Below are positions 16,447-24,862 of a stretch of 64,000 nucleotides of DNA, one piece after another. Below the pieces are notes generated by a model. That model saw nothing but the letters and a program-made list of their open reading frames with translations, did not search any database and had not been told where the DNA came from. Positions within the stretch are counted from its first letter, which is position 1; each line of letters opens with the position of its first letter. The DNA lies in the NCBI RefSeq assembly GCF_001440415.1, contig NZ_LLYA01000225.1, positions 1 through 64,000 of the forward strand, in the 5' to 3' direction. Origin of the DNA: Bradyrhizobium retamae (GTDB lineage: Bacteria > Pseudomonadota > Alphaproteobacteria > Rhizobiales > Xanthobacteraceae). The translations under genes and the position numbers were made by a program.

Positions 16447-17613
16447 TCACGGCTTCATCGCACCCTGCGCACTCGTGTAAACCGCATAGAGCGATGACGA
16501 GCCGCAGATGTAGAGCCTATTCCGCTGCTGGCCGCCGAAGCACAAGTTGGCGACAGTTTCCGGTATGTGGATCTTGCCGAGGAGATCGCCGTCAGGAGTG
16601 TAGCAGCGCACGCCGTCCTCATTCGGATCGCCCCAACCCACGGAGCACCAAAGGCGCCCCGCGGTGTCGCAGCGCAGCCCGTCGGTAATGCTGGGCTTGG
16701 GCATGTCCGCAAAGACCTTGCTGTTCGAAAGCTTTCCGGCCGCGAGATCTACGTCGAACACGCGGATATGCGACGGGTTATCCGGTCCGTCGGTGAAGCC
16801 GGTATCGCAGATATAGAGCTTCTTCTCGTCAGGTGAGAAGCAAAGGCCGTTCGGCTGCACGAAGTCGTCGACCACCATCTTGATGTCGCCGGATTTCGGA
16901 TCCACTCGGTAGACGTTTTTCTTTTCCTGCTCGGGCTCCGCCTTGATGCCCTCGTAATAGCCGCCGATTCCGTAGGCCGGATCGCAGAACCAAATCGAAC
17001 CGTCGGCCGCGACGACCGCGTCGTTCGGCGAGTTCAGCTTCTTGCCGTTGTATTTGTCGGCGATGATGGTGATCGAGCCGTCAAGTTCGGTCCGGGTGAC
17101 GCGGCGGCCGGAATGCTCGCAGGTGATCAGCCGTCCCTCGCGATCGATGGTGTTACCGTTCGAGTTCATCGACGGCTGCCGATAGACGCTGAGATGGCCG
17201 TCGTCTTCCGAGAAGCGCATGATGCGATTGTTGGGAATGTCGGAGAACAGCACGTAACGCCCGGCTGCAAAGTAGACCGGGCCTTCGGCCCAGCGGAAGC
17301 CGGTCGCGACGCGCTCGACCGCCATGGTGCCGGCGAAGGCTGGAAAGCCTGTCGGCCCGAACGAAACCTTCGGTTTCTTCATCGACTCCAGGCGAGAGTC
17401 CGGATACCGGGCGCCGGGAAGCGGGCCGAGCGGCAGCGGCTGCGTTGCCGTGGTCGGTGCGCCGGTTTGGCCGAATGGCGCCACAGTGGCCGCGGAGGCG
17501 GCTTTCATCGTCACGGCTGAGCCGGCAAGCGCGGCTGCGCCCGTCAGTAGCTTGCGGCGGTTGAAGCCACCGCCCTGGTGCTGTGGATCGGGAAAGGTCA
17601 GTGAAGTTGTCAT
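16447..17613 (-). CDS. SMP-30/gluconolactonase/LRE family protein, Tat-exported
   Basis: A 388-residue six-bladed beta-propeller predicted to hydrolyse lactones in the periplasm. A twin-arginine signal (FNRRKLLTGAAALAG, residues about 17-31, ending near ASA at 40-42) precedes the propeller. Divalent-metal ligands of the family are recognisable: Glu in RWAEGP, Asn in NSPNDAVV and Asp in ITDGLRCD. ATG 17613 is favoured by a strong GGGAGG site and by the signal peptide; the frame is open much further upstream without similarity. No obvious partner gene nearby. The physiological lactone is unknown. Confidence 0.9.
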   Translation of the reverse strand: MTTSLTFPDPQHQGGGFNRRKLLTGAAALAGSAVTMKAASAATVAPFGQTGAPTTATQPLPLGPLPGARYPDSRLESMKKPKVSFGPTGFPAFAGTMAVERVATGFRWAEGPVYFAAGRYVLFSDIPNNRIMRFSEDDGHLSVYRQPSMNSNGNTIDREGRLITCEHSGRRVTRTELDGSITIIADKYNGKKLNSPNDAVVAADGSIWFCDPAYGIGGYYEGIKAEPEQEKKNVYRVDPKSGDIKMVVDDFVQPNGLCFSPDEKKLYICDTGFTDGPDNPSHIRVFDVDLAAGKLSNSKVFADMPKPSITDGLRCDTAGRLWCSVGWGDPNEDGVRCYTPDGDLLGKIHIPETVANLCFGGQQRNRLYICGSSSLYAVYTSAQGAMKP

Positions 17614-17703
17614 GATTTTCCTCCCAGTGTTTTTTTGTTGGAAGGAAAACATCAGCCCGCATTCCGGCATAAAGCGGGCGGGCGGTGGTGAAACAACTAA
17701 TAC

Positions 17704-17799
17704 AAGGGTGGGCAAAGCGAAGCGTGCCCACCATTCGTTGCTGACGATTTCGGAAGGATGGTGGGCACGGCGCAAAAATGCGCCTTTTGCCCGCCCTAC
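17704..17799. repeat. Two GGTGGGCA/TGCCCACC hairpins
   Basis: GGTGGGCA (17707-17714) pairs exactly with TGCCCACC (17725-17732). A second hairpin at about 17757-17799 has GGGC...GCCC arms with GGCGCA/TGCGCC inside. Same family as 51-87. Placed between the 17613 start and the 17807 stop of minus-strand genes, so it probably ends the SDR/thiolase transcript. Confidence 0.75.
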
Positions 17800-17806
17800 A
17801 TTTCCG

Positions 17807-18721
17807 TCAGATCGGATCCCACGTAAAGATGTCGGCGGAGCGATCGAGCTTGTAGAACGATCCCGCAAGCGCCGGCATGCCGTGCTCGGCGATGGTTTGC
17901 GGTGTCCAGCCTTCGCCGCGGTGAACCGAGCGCAGCGGCCGATTCTGGCTGAACAGGAATATCTCGTTCATGCGCACGCCGAAGATCTGTCCGGTGACGT
18001 CCTTGGCAGCGTCGCTGAGCAGATAGGCGCACAGCGGCGCGATCTTCTCCGGACCCATCTGCTGGATTTTCGCCACGCGCGCCTTCTCGGCCTCGGTCTC
18101 GGTCGGGATGGTGCCGATCATGCGGGTCCAGGCGAACGGCGAGACGCAGTTCGAGCGCACGTTGAAGCGGCCCATATCGAGTGCGATCGACTTCGACAGG
18201 CCGACGATGCCGAGCTTGGCGGCGGCATAGTTGGCCTGGCCGAAATTGCCAATCAGGCCCGAGGTCGAGGTGAAGTGCACGAAGGAGCCGCTCTCCTGTT
18301 CGCGGTAAAGCCGCGCTGCGGCGTGGCTGACATAGAACGAGCCCATCAGGTGCACCTTGATGACGGCCTCGAAGGCTTCCACGCTCATTTTGTGGAAGAT
18401 CATGTCGCGCAAGATGCCGGCATTGTTGACGACGCCGTCGAGCCGGCCGAAATGATCGGTCGCCGTCTTGACGATCTTGCTCGCGGGGATCGCTTCCGCC
18501 ACCGACTCGAAATTGGCGACCGCGGTGCCGCCGCGCTTCTTGATCTCCTCGACCACTTCCTCGGCGGGAGCTGCGTTCGATCCGGCGCCATCGGCAGCGA
18601 CGCCGGGATCGTTGACGACGACCTTTGCGCCTTCCGCGGCGCAAAGCAGCGCGATCTCGCGTCCGATGCCGCGCCCGGCGCCGGTGACGATGATGACTTT
18701 GTCTTGCAGTGATTTTGTCAT
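17807..18721 (-). CDS. SDR oxidoreductase, MFE-2-like 3-hydroxyacyl-CoA dehydrogenase type
   Basis: A 304-residue short-chain dehydrogenase. Cofactor loop GAGRGIGR (about 14-21), a VNNAG motif, a catalytic TSTSG serine and YAAAK are intact. It has the extra insert ('NDPGVAADGAGSNAAPAEEV') and a longer C-terminus seen in the hydroxyacyl-CoA dehydrogenase domain of peroxisomal multifunctional enzyme type 2, so it likely oxidises a (3R)-hydroxyacyl-CoA. It follows the thiolase gene on the same strand, which would give consecutive beta-oxidation steps, but a hairpin repeat (18743-18841) lies between them. Confidence 0.88.
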   Translation of the reverse strand: MTKSLQDKVIIVTGAGRGIGREIALLCAAEGAKVVVNDPGVAADGAGSNAAPAEEVVEEIKKRGGTAVANFESVAEAIPASKIVKTATDHFGRLDGVVNNAGILRDMIFHKMSVEAFEAVIKVHLMGSFYVSHAAARLYREQESGSFVHFTSTSGLIGNFGQANYAAAKLGIVGLSKSIALDMGRFNVRSNCVSPFAWTRMIGTIPTETEAEKARVAKIQQMGPEKIAPLCAYLLSDAAKDVTGQIFGVRMNEIFLFSQNRPLRSVHRGEGWTPQTIAEHGMPALAGSFYKLDRSADIFTWDPI

Positions 18722-18742
18722 TGTGTTGCTCCGGTTGTCCCC

Positions 18743-18841
18743 GTCCTTCCGGGATGGTGCGAAGCACCAGACCCGGAATCTCGAAATTCTCTGATGTGCA
18801 ATCGCACATCATAGTTCGCGCTTCGCGCGCTCCGGAATGAC
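18743..18841. repeat. Compound hairpin repeat (CCGGAATGAC family)
   Basis: Arms GTCCTTCCGG (18743-18752) and CCGGAATGAC (18832-18841), with inner palindromes GGTGCGAAGCACC and GATGTGCAATCGCACATC. Lies between the thiolase stop and the SDR start on the minus strand. Confidence 0.85.
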
Positions 18842-18847
18842 AGGGTG

Positions 18848-19987
18848 TTACTTCTCGTTCGTAAAAATGATCGTGCCACTTGCCGCGAACATGCCGCCGA
18901 CGCCGTGGCAGACCGAGATCTTCGCGTCCTTGACCTGCGCCGGCGCGATGCCGCGCATTTGCCGCACACTCTCCTGCAGCGCGTACATGCCGTACATGCC
19001 GGAATGCATGTAGCTCAATCCGCCGCCATTGGTGTTGAGCGGCAGCTTGCCGCCGGGGCGAGTATTGCCGTCGGCGATGAACCTGCCGGTCTCTTCGTGC
19101 GGCATGAAGCCGAGATCGCCGAGGCCGTAGAGCGGCAGATGCGCGAAGGCATCGTAGATCATCAAATGGTCGACGTCCTTGTGGGTGATGCCGGCCTCCT
19201 TGAAGGCGGTGGGGCCTGCGACTTTGAAGGCGCGCGAGGAGTTGAATGTCTCCATCTGGCTGACCATCGGCGTTTCCACGCTCTCGCCGGTGCCGAGGAT
19301 GTAGACCGGCTTTCTTGGAAAGTCCTTGGCGCGGTCGGCCGAGGTCAGGATCAGCGCGCCGCCGCCGTCGGTAACGAGGCAGCATTGCAGCAGGCGGAAC
19401 GGGTAGGCGATCATCCGCGAGTTCAACACGTCTGCGATCGTGATCGGGTCCTTCATCGTCGCGCGCGGGTTTTTTGCGGCCCATTCGCGCTGCACGACGG
19501 CGACCATGGCGATCTGTTCATGGGTGATGCCGTAGGTCTTCATGTAGCGCAGCACCGGAATAGGGAACATGCTGGGCGGGCCGTAGACGCCGAACGGCGC
19601 CTCGAACTGGCCCTGCAGGCTGTCGGCGGGGATCGAGCGCGGCAATTTGCCGATCATCGATTTTCCGCTTTCGGCGTGGGTGATCAGCACGGTCTTGCAC
19701 AGGCCGGCCTCGATCGCGGCGGCGGCATGGCGGACGTGCAGCATGAACGAGCAGCCGCCGACGGAAGTGCCGTCCACCCAGGTCGGGGTAATGCCGAGGT
19801 AATGGGCGATCTGCTGCGGAGTTTCCACGGCGGTTGCGATACCATCGATGTCGGACAGCTTTAGCCCGGCGTCGGCGATAGCATTGAGCGCCGCATCCGC
19901 GTGGAGCTGGATCTGCGACATGTTCGGGATGACGCCGAGTTCGGTGGTCTCGGCAGCACCGACGACGGCAACTTGATTCCTGCGCAT
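18848..19987 (-). CDS. Thiolase family protein (SCP-x type)
   Basis: A 379-residue thiolase-fold protein of the SCP-x/lipid-transfer type. The likely nucleophilic cysteine is Cys79 in 'VGGCS', and the C-terminal 'SVCHGVGGMFAASG' supplies the second cysteine region. Such thiolases are typically encoded next to a Zn-ribbon/OB partner, as here, and cleave 3-ketoacyl-CoAs of branched or sterol-like chains; the exact substrate is unknown. ATG 19987 begins MRRNQVAVVG; the open frame further upstream overlaps the partner gene and was rejected. Five bases separate it from the Zn-ribbon gene's stop. Confidence 0.9.
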   Translation of the reverse strand: MRRNQVAVVGAAETTELGVIPNMSQIQLHADAALNAIADAGLKLSDIDGIATAVETPQQIAHYLGITPTWVDGTSVGGCSFMLHVRHAAAAIEAGLCKTVLITHAESGKSMIGKLPRSIPADSLQGQFEAPFGVYGPPSMFPIPVLRYMKTYGITHEQIAMVAVVQREWAAKNPRATMKDPITIADVLNSRMIAYPFRLLQCCLVTDGGGALILTSADRAKDFPRKPVYILGTGESVETPMVSQMETFNSSRAFKVAGPTAFKEAGITHKDVDHLMIYDAFAHLPLYGLGDLGFMPHEETGRFIADGNTRPGGKLPLNTNGGGLSYMHSGMYGMYALQESVRQMRGIAPAQVKDAKISVCHGVGGMFAASGTIIFTNEK

Positions 19988-19992
19988 GGTGC

Positions 19993-20406
19993 TTAAGCCT
20001 TCGCCGGACGGAACATGGGAAGGGTGATCTTGTCGTCGAGCTTTTCGAACGCGACTTCGAGCTTCATGTCGAGCTCCAGCGCCTCCGGCGTCTGCGGGCA
20101 ATCGATGATGTTGCTCATCATGCGCGGGCCTTCGTCGAGTTCGACGACCGCGATGGCGTAAGGCGGAGTGAAGCCGGGCGCGGCCGGGCGGTGGTTGATG
20201 ACATAGCTGTAGAGCTTGCCCTTGCCGCTGGCCTTGAAGACGGAAACCTTGCGCGAGGCACAGGACGGGCAGAACGGGCGCGGCGGGAAGTAGACATTGG
20301 CGCAGGCGCCGCAGCGCTGCAGGCGCAACTCGCCGGCCTGCGTGCCGTCCCAGAAATGCTGGGTCTCCGGGGTTGGCTTTGGTTTGGCGCGCGCAGGCTC
20401 AGCCAT
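19993..20406 (-). CDS. Zn-ribbon and OB-fold (DUF35) protein, thiolase partner
   Basis: A 137-residue protein with an N-terminal helix, a rubredoxin-like zinc ribbon (CGACANVYFPPRPFCPSC, cysteines at about 32, 35, 46 and 49) and a C-terminal OB fold ('YSYVINHRPAAPGF...PYAIAVVEL'). DUF35 proteins form complexes with SCP-x thiolases and acetyl-CoA acetyltransferases, binding CoA or holding the active site. It is the first gene of the minus-strand unit, ending 5 bases before the thiolase start, and a GGAGAAA site precedes its ATG. The upstream gap to the divergent amidase is about 250 bp. Confidence 0.93.
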   Translation of the reverse strand: MAEPARAKPKPTPETQHFWDGTQAGELRLQRCGACANVYFPPRPFCPSCASRKVSVFKASGKGKLYSYVINHRPAAPGFTPPYAIAVVELDEGPRMMSNIIDCPQTPEALELDMKLEVAFEKLDDKITLPMFRPAKA

Positions 20407-20655
20407 GTCGGCGATTTCTCCTTGGGGAAGTCGGGCGTTACCCGCTCGTTGCGGTCTTGATGCGACATTTGTCTATTGCCCGTCAACGGCCCGAGCGGCG
20501 ACGGAGATGCATGGCCGCATTCCCGCGCCCGAGAGCGCTTGTATGCCAGCGTGTCTCGGGCAATAGTCCGCGCCACGGCAAATCGCCGATGCACCTTTCG
20601 ACATCGGGCTCGCTTCGGACCACGAGTGACGCCACAGGAAATGAACAAGAGAGCC

Positions 20656-22005
20656 ATGCCTGACCATCCGACGCTTGCCAGCCTTGCCGCCGAGCTCGAC
20701 TCCGGACGCACCACCGCGCGCAAACTGGTCGAGGAATGCCTCGCCAGGATTGCCGATCCCGCCGGCGAGGGCCCACGGACCTTTATCCATGTCGACAAGG
20801 ACGCAGCGATCGCCGCAGCCGATGCGATGGATCTTCTGCGTAAAGCGCGCGCCGCGCCATCGCCCTATGCCGGCATTCCCGTCTCGATCAAGGATCTCTA
20901 CGACATCAAGGGGCAGTCGACCCGCGCCGGCTCTCGCGCGCTGGAAGATTCCCCGCCCGCAGACGCCGATGCGCCCGTGGTGGCGCGGCTGCGCCGGGCC
21001 GGCTTCGTCGTGATCGGCCGCACCAACATGACCGAGTTCGCCTATTCCGGCATCGGCATCAATCCGCATTACGGCACGCCGAAGAGCGTCTGGAACCGCA
21101 GCGTTGGCCATGTACCCGGCGGCTCGTCCTCGGGCGCGGCGGTCTCGATCGCCGACCACATGGCGTATGGCGCGCTCGGCACCGATACCGGCGGCTCCTG
21201 CCGGATTCCGGCGGCCTATAACGGCATCGTCGGCTACAAGCCGACGCAGGCGCGCGTGCCGCTCGACGGCGGCGTGCCGCTGTCCTCCTCGCTCGACAGC
21301 TTTGGGCCGCTGGCGCGCACGGTCGGATGCTGTGCGGTGCTGGATGCTGTGCTCGCGGATGAAGCCGTGCAGCCATTGCAGCCGCGCACTGTCAAGGGCA
21401 TGCGGCTCGCGGTGCCGACCACGATCGCGCTCGACGACCTCGACGAGGAGGTCGCCAGAACCTTCGAGCGCGCGCTGGAGACGCTGTCGCGCCACGGCGC
21501 GTTGATCGAGCGCATCGAGGTGCCGGAATTTCACGACGTCGGCGTCATGAACAGCAAGGGCGGTTTTGCCGCTGCCGAAAGCTACGCCTGGCACCGCTAC
21601 CTGCTCACCGGCAAAGGCGACGTCTACGACCCTCGCGTCCGCGTCCGTATCCTGCGCGGCGAAGGCATCAGCGCGGCGGACTATATCGACATCCTCAAGG
21701 CGCGTCGCTCGTTTATTGCGCGAACCGAACAGCGCATCGCGCCCTACGACGCGCTGGTGCTGCCGACCACCGCGAATACGCCGCCGAGGATCGCCGACCT
21801 CGCCGACGACCAGGCTTTCGCCACGCAGAATCTGCGCGCCTTGCGCAATTGCACCCTGATCAACATGCTCGACGGCTGCGCGATCTCGCTGCCCGCGCAT
21901 CGCGAAGGCGAGGTGCCGGTCGGGCTGATGCTCGCAGCTGCCGGCGGATCGGACCGCCGCGTCTTCGAACTCGCCGCCGGAATGGAGGATGTCATCCGTG
22001 TTTGA
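20656..22005 (+). CDS. Amidase (amidase signature family)
   Basis: A 449-residue amidohydrolase. The Ser-cisSer-Lys triad is visible as SIKDLYD (Lys near 77), GGSSSGAA (near 154-161) and TDTGGSCR (near 175-182), the last with the nucleophilic Ser. Substrates range from aliphatic amides to Glu-tRNA, but no GatB/GatC partner is adjacent, so this is a stand-alone catabolic amidase. Start is ATG 20656 or 20641; both lie after the divergent promoter. Its end overlaps the following DUF2848 gene by 8 nt, implying translational coupling. Confidence 0.92.
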   Translation: MPDHPTLASLAAELDSGRTTARKLVEECLARIADPAGEGPRTFIHVDKDAAIAAADAMDLLRKARAAPSPYAGIPVSIKDLYDIKGQSTRAGSRALEDSPPADADAPVVARLRRAGFVVIGRTNMTEFAYSGIGINPHYGTPKSVWNRSVGHVPGGSSSGAAVSIADHMAYGALGTDTGGSCRIPAAYNGIVGYKPTQARVPLDGGVPLSSSLDSFGPLARTVGCCAVLDAVLADEAVQPLQPRTVKGMRLAVPTTIALDDLDEEVARTFERALETLSRHGALIERIEVPEFHDVGVMNSKGGFAAAESYAWHRYLLTGKGDVYDPRVRVRILRGEGISAADYIDILKARRSFIARTEQRIAPYDALVLPTTANTPPRIADLADDQAFATQNLRALRNCTLINMLDGCAISLPAHREGEVPVGLMLAAAGGSDRRVFELAAGMEDVIRV

Positions 22006-22684
22006 TCTGACCTTCAACGTCGACGACAAGGGTATGCTGACGCCGCTGACGCTCGCGATCGACCAAGCTGTGATTGCAGGCTGGACCGGGCGCGATCCGG
22101 TCGCGCGCGACAAGCATATCGCCGAACTGGAAGCGCTCGGCATCGCGCCCCCCGCGACGACGCCGATCTACTATCGCTGCTCGGCGCGGCGGATTACCCA
22201 GGACGACCGTATCGAGGTTACGGGCGGCGATTCCAGCGGCGAGGTCGAGTTCGTGCTGATCGGCTGGCAGGGTCGCATCTTTGTCGGCTGCGGTTCCGAC
22301 CACACCGACCGCAAGGTGGAGAGCTACAGCGTCACCGTCTCAAAGCAGATGTGCGACAAGCCGGTGGCCTCCGTGCTGTGGGAACTGGAGGAGGTCGTCG
22401 GTCACTGGGACAGGTTGATCCTGCGTTCCTGGGCCATCATCGGCGGCGCGCGGGTGCTCTACCAGGAGGGCACGCTGGATGCCATGCTGCCGGTGAACGA
22501 CCTGATCGAGCGCGGCTTTGGCGGCAAAGGCCTGCCCGACGGCTGTGTCATGTTCGGCGGCACGTTTGCGGCCAAGGGCGGCATCCGCCCGGCTGATCGC
22601 TTCGAGTTTGAACTGGAGGATCCCGTGCTGAAGCGGAAGATCAGCCACGGCTATGATGTGACCGCGCTGCCGGTGCTGGGCTAA
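21998..22684 (+). CDS. DUF2848 domain-containing protein
   Basis: A 228-residue protein of the DUF2848 family, often encoded directly after an amidase. It has a fold suggestive of FAH-like hydrolases ('GGTFAAKGGIRPADRFEFELEDP') but no proven reaction. A GTG at 21998 has a GGAGG-type site at good spacing; an ATG at 21989 would sit directly on that site, so GTG is preferred. It overlaps the amidase stop by 8 nt, so the two products are probably made together and may act on the same amide-containing substrate. Confidence 0.8.
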   Translation: MFDLTFNVDDKGMLTPLTLAIDQAVIAGWTGRDPVARDKHIAELEALGIAPPATTPIYYRCSARRITQDDRIEVTGGDSSGEVEFVLIGWQGRIFVGCGSDHTDRKVESYSVTVSKQMCDKPVASVLWELEEVVGHWDRLILRSWAIIGGARVLYQEGTLDAMLPVNDLIERGFGGKGLPDGCVMFGGTFAAKGGIRPADRFEFELEDPVLKRKISHGYDVTALPVLG

Positions 22685-22696
22685 GGTTCCTCCACA

Positions 22697-22820
22697 CGTC
22701 GTCCCGCGAACGCGGGGGACCCGTACCCACCGTCGTTCGTTGTTGCGGTTAGCTTGTGCCACAGCCGGGCCGGACTGCGCCGACCTGCGGTTATGGGTCC
22801 TGCGTTCGCGGGGCCGACAG
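22697..22820. repeat. Partial palindromes (CGTCGTCCCGC family)
   Basis: CGTCGTCCCGCGAACGCGGGGGACCC contains a GCGAACGC-centred palindrome, and a related inverted element follows at 22791-22820 (GGGTCCTGCGTTCGCGGGGCC). Between DUF2848 and the oxygenase gene. Confidence 0.6.
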
Positions 22821-22887
22821 CGAGGTTGCGGCGTCTCATTCGGAAATCGGGTGGCAGGGCTCGCTGCCGTCTGCGAAGGTTCTCGCC

Positions 22888-23631
22888 ATGAAAGCAACCG
22901 CAAGAAACATCCAGCATCCTGCCTCCGACATCGCCGCCCGCGTCGATGTCATCGACTGGACGCAGGTATCCGCCGATCTCGACGCGCAGGGCTGCGCCGT
23001 GCTGAAGGGATTGTTGTCGCCGGACGAATGCGCAGCGCTGGCTGCGCTCTATCCGGACGACAAGAATTTCCGCAGCCGGATTGTGATGGGGCGTCACGGG
23101 TTTGGTCGCGGCGAGTACAAGTATTTTGACTATCCACTGCCTGATCTGATCACGGAGTTGCGGCCCGCGCTCTATGCACGGCTTTGCGGCGTGGCCAATC
23201 GCTGGAACGAAACGATGGGCATCGGCATCCGCTATCCCGACAAGCACGCAGCGTTCCTGAAGCGCTGCCACGACGCCGGGCAGACCCGGCCGACACCGCT
23301 GCTGCTGCAATATGGCGTGGGCGACTACAATTGCCTGCATCAGGACCTCTATGGCGATCACGTGTTCCCGCTGCAGGTCGCGATCCTGCTGTCGGAACCG
23401 GGGCGCGATTTCGAAGGCGGCGAGTTCGTGCTGACCGAGCAGCGGCCGCGGATGCAGTCGCGGCCCGAGGTGGTGCCGCTGGGGCAGGGCGATGCGGTGG
23501 CCTTTGCTGTGCATCATCGGCCGGTGCAGGGGACGCGTGGGCCCTATCGCGTTAATCTGCGCCATGGCGTCAGTCGGATCCGCTCCGGCCATCGCCACAC
23601 CGTCGGCGTGATTTTTCACGATGCCAAGTGA
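22888..23631 (+). CDS. 2OG-Fe(II) oxygenase (Oxygenase-NA/PF09859-like)
   Basis: A 247-residue Fe(II)/2-oxoglutarate dioxygenase. The metal triad is His151 and Asp153 (in CLHQDLYGDHVF) and probably His226, followed by the Arg-rich 'RHGVSRIRSGHRHT' for 2-oxoglutarate. It resembles a small family annotated as acting in oxidative repair of methylated DNA and found beside AlkB, as here. Substrate (DNA, RNA or protein) is not proven. ATG 22888 has a GAAGG site; the next gene's GTG follows its stop codon with no gap. Confidence 0.85.
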   Translation: MKATARNIQHPASDIAARVDVIDWTQVSADLDAQGCAVLKGLLSPDECAALAALYPDDKNFRSRIVMGRHGFGRGEYKYFDYPLPDLITELRPALYARLCGVANRWNETMGIGIRYPDKHAAFLKRCHDAGQTRPTPLLLQYGVGDYNCLHQDLYGDHVFPLQVAILLSEPGRDFEGGEFVLTEQRPRMQSRPEVVPLGQGDAVAFAVHHRPVQGTRGPYRVNLRHGVSRIRSGHRHTVGVIFHDAK

Positions 23632-24297
23632 GTGCGGACTGAATTGACTGCGGATTTGTTCGAGGCCGTTCCGGATGTGCACCCATCGCGCGAAGCGATG
23701 GCGGAGGGCGCGGTATTGCTGCGGGGATATGCGAAGCCCTTCGAAAACGAAGTGGTCGCGGCGTTGCGCGAGATCATCGCGCGAGCACCATTCCGCCGTA
23801 TGTTTACGCCCGGCGGTCACCAGATGTCGGTCGCGATGACCAATTGCGGCACTGCGGGCTGGGTGACCGATCGCAGCGGCTATCGCTACGACGGCATTGA
23901 TCCGGATTCCGGGCAGCCTTGGCCGGAGATGCCGTCGACCTTTCGCGCAATTGCCGAGCAGGCGGCCGCCGAGGCTGGCTTTGCCGGCTTCACACCCGAC
24001 GCCTGCCTGATCAACCGCTACGTGCCCGGCGCACGGATGTCGCTCCATCAGGACCAGGACGAGCAGGATTTCGCCGCGCCGATCGTGTCGGTGTCGCTCG
24101 GTCTATCCGCAATCTTCCTGTTCGGCGGCCCGAAGCGCGCCGACAAACCGAAGCGCTACCGGCTCGAGCATGGCGACATCGTGGTCTGGGGCGGACCGTC
24201 GCGGCTGTTCTTTCACGGCGTGGCCCCGCTCGCCGACGGCGAGCATGCCCTGATGGGCCGCCAGCGCATCAATCTCACTTTCCGCAAGGCGCGGTAA
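23632..24297 (+). CDS. alkB: Alpha-ketoglutarate-dependent dioxygenase AlkB
   Basis: A 221-residue AlkB homologue that removes 1-methyladenine and 3-methylcytosine lesions by oxidative demethylation. The iron motif is His139-x-Asp141 in 'MSLHQDQDE', with the distal His in 'LFFHGVAPL' and the 2-oxoglutarate Arg in 'QRINLTFRK'; the NRY motif at about 128-130 also matches. Its spacing is that of E. coli AlkB. The start is GTG 23632, immediately after the upstream oxygenase stop, so the two are translationally coupled. No Ada regulator is adjacent. Confidence 0.95.
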   Translation: MRTELTADLFEAVPDVHPSREAMAEGAVLLRGYAKPFENEVVAALREIIARAPFRRMFTPGGHQMSVAMTNCGTAGWVTDRSGYRYDGIDPDSGQPWPEMPSTFRAIAEQAAAEAGFAGFTPDACLINRYVPGARMSLHQDQDEQDFAAPIVSVSLGLSAIFLFGGPKRADKPKRYRLEHGDIVVWGGPSRLFFHGVAPLADGEHALMGRQRINLTFRKAR

Positions 24298-24302
24298 TCT
24301 TT

Positions 24303-24433
24303 CCTTCTCTCCTTGTGGGAGAAGGTGCCTTCGCGAAGCGAAGGCGGATGAGGGGCTCTCTCCGCGGAGACAGGCCTTTCATCCGGCTCGCTGCCGCTTC
24401 GCGTCAGCGAGCCACCTTCTCCCACAAGGGGAA
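24303..24433. repeat. CTTGTGGGAGAAGG inverted repeats
   Basis: CCTTGTGGGAGAAGGTG near 24311-24327 and its complement CACCTTCTCCCACAAGG near 24412-24428 form a long hairpin with GCCTTCGCGAAGCGAAGGC inside. A fragment (CTCCCACAAGGGGAGAAGG) recurs at 25992-26011 before the MFS gene. Confidence 0.85.
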
Positions 24434-24640
24434 ACTTTTCCATCCCGGCATGAAGCGAAACCTACCCAAAACGACAATAAGGGGCAGGTTTCCGATTTGC
24501 TGATCCAGCGCCCCGCCGATCCGCGAGGCCGTTCTCTCATTTTCCATTTTCGCCACGAGACAAATTGGCCAGCGGCGCCCGCATCGGCGAGGAGATCGCC
24601 AAAGTGCCGAAGACGCCGCGCGGCGTGCCAGCCGCTAAAA

Positions 24641-24862
24641 TTACCGCGCAGGTGGCGCCCCATGTGAACGCGGCACGGCCTCGGCCGGTCGTCTGGCAAA
24701 CTCCAGATAGGCCGGGTCGACCGCGCGGCTGTAGTGCTGGTGATCGAACCGGACAAACAAGCGGCGGGTGTATATTGCGCTGATGACGCCGTACCTGCGT
24801 CCAGCCCCCGGAGGCCGGTAGACAACGCGCCGCCCGAGGTCGGTTTGCTGGGGAATGATCAT
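24641..24862 (-). CDS. Small protein, SH3-like beta fold resemblance, function unknown
   Basis: A 73-residue protein beginning MIIPQQTDLGRRVVYRP. The first 50 residues ('GRRVVYRP...YGVISAIYTRRLFVRFDHQHYSRAV') resemble short hypothetical proteins of phages and mobile DNA with an SH3/KOW-like barrel; the last 20 residues look random. A weak GGGAC site precedes the ATG. It lies in a region of repeats and decayed genes, so it may be a remnant. It has no operon partner. Confidence 0.45.
   Translation of the reverse strand: MIIPQQTDLGRRVVYRPPGAGRRYGVISAIYTRRLFVRFDHQHYSRAVDPAYLEFARRPAEAVPRSHGAPPAR

Noticed and set aside
20473..22143. 556-codon minus-strand frame opposite the amidase
   Set aside because: Antisense to a gene with an intact catalytic triad.
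24303..24433. Repeat arms considered as a CRISPR array
   Set aside because: Only one inverted pair with no regular direct repeats or spacers.
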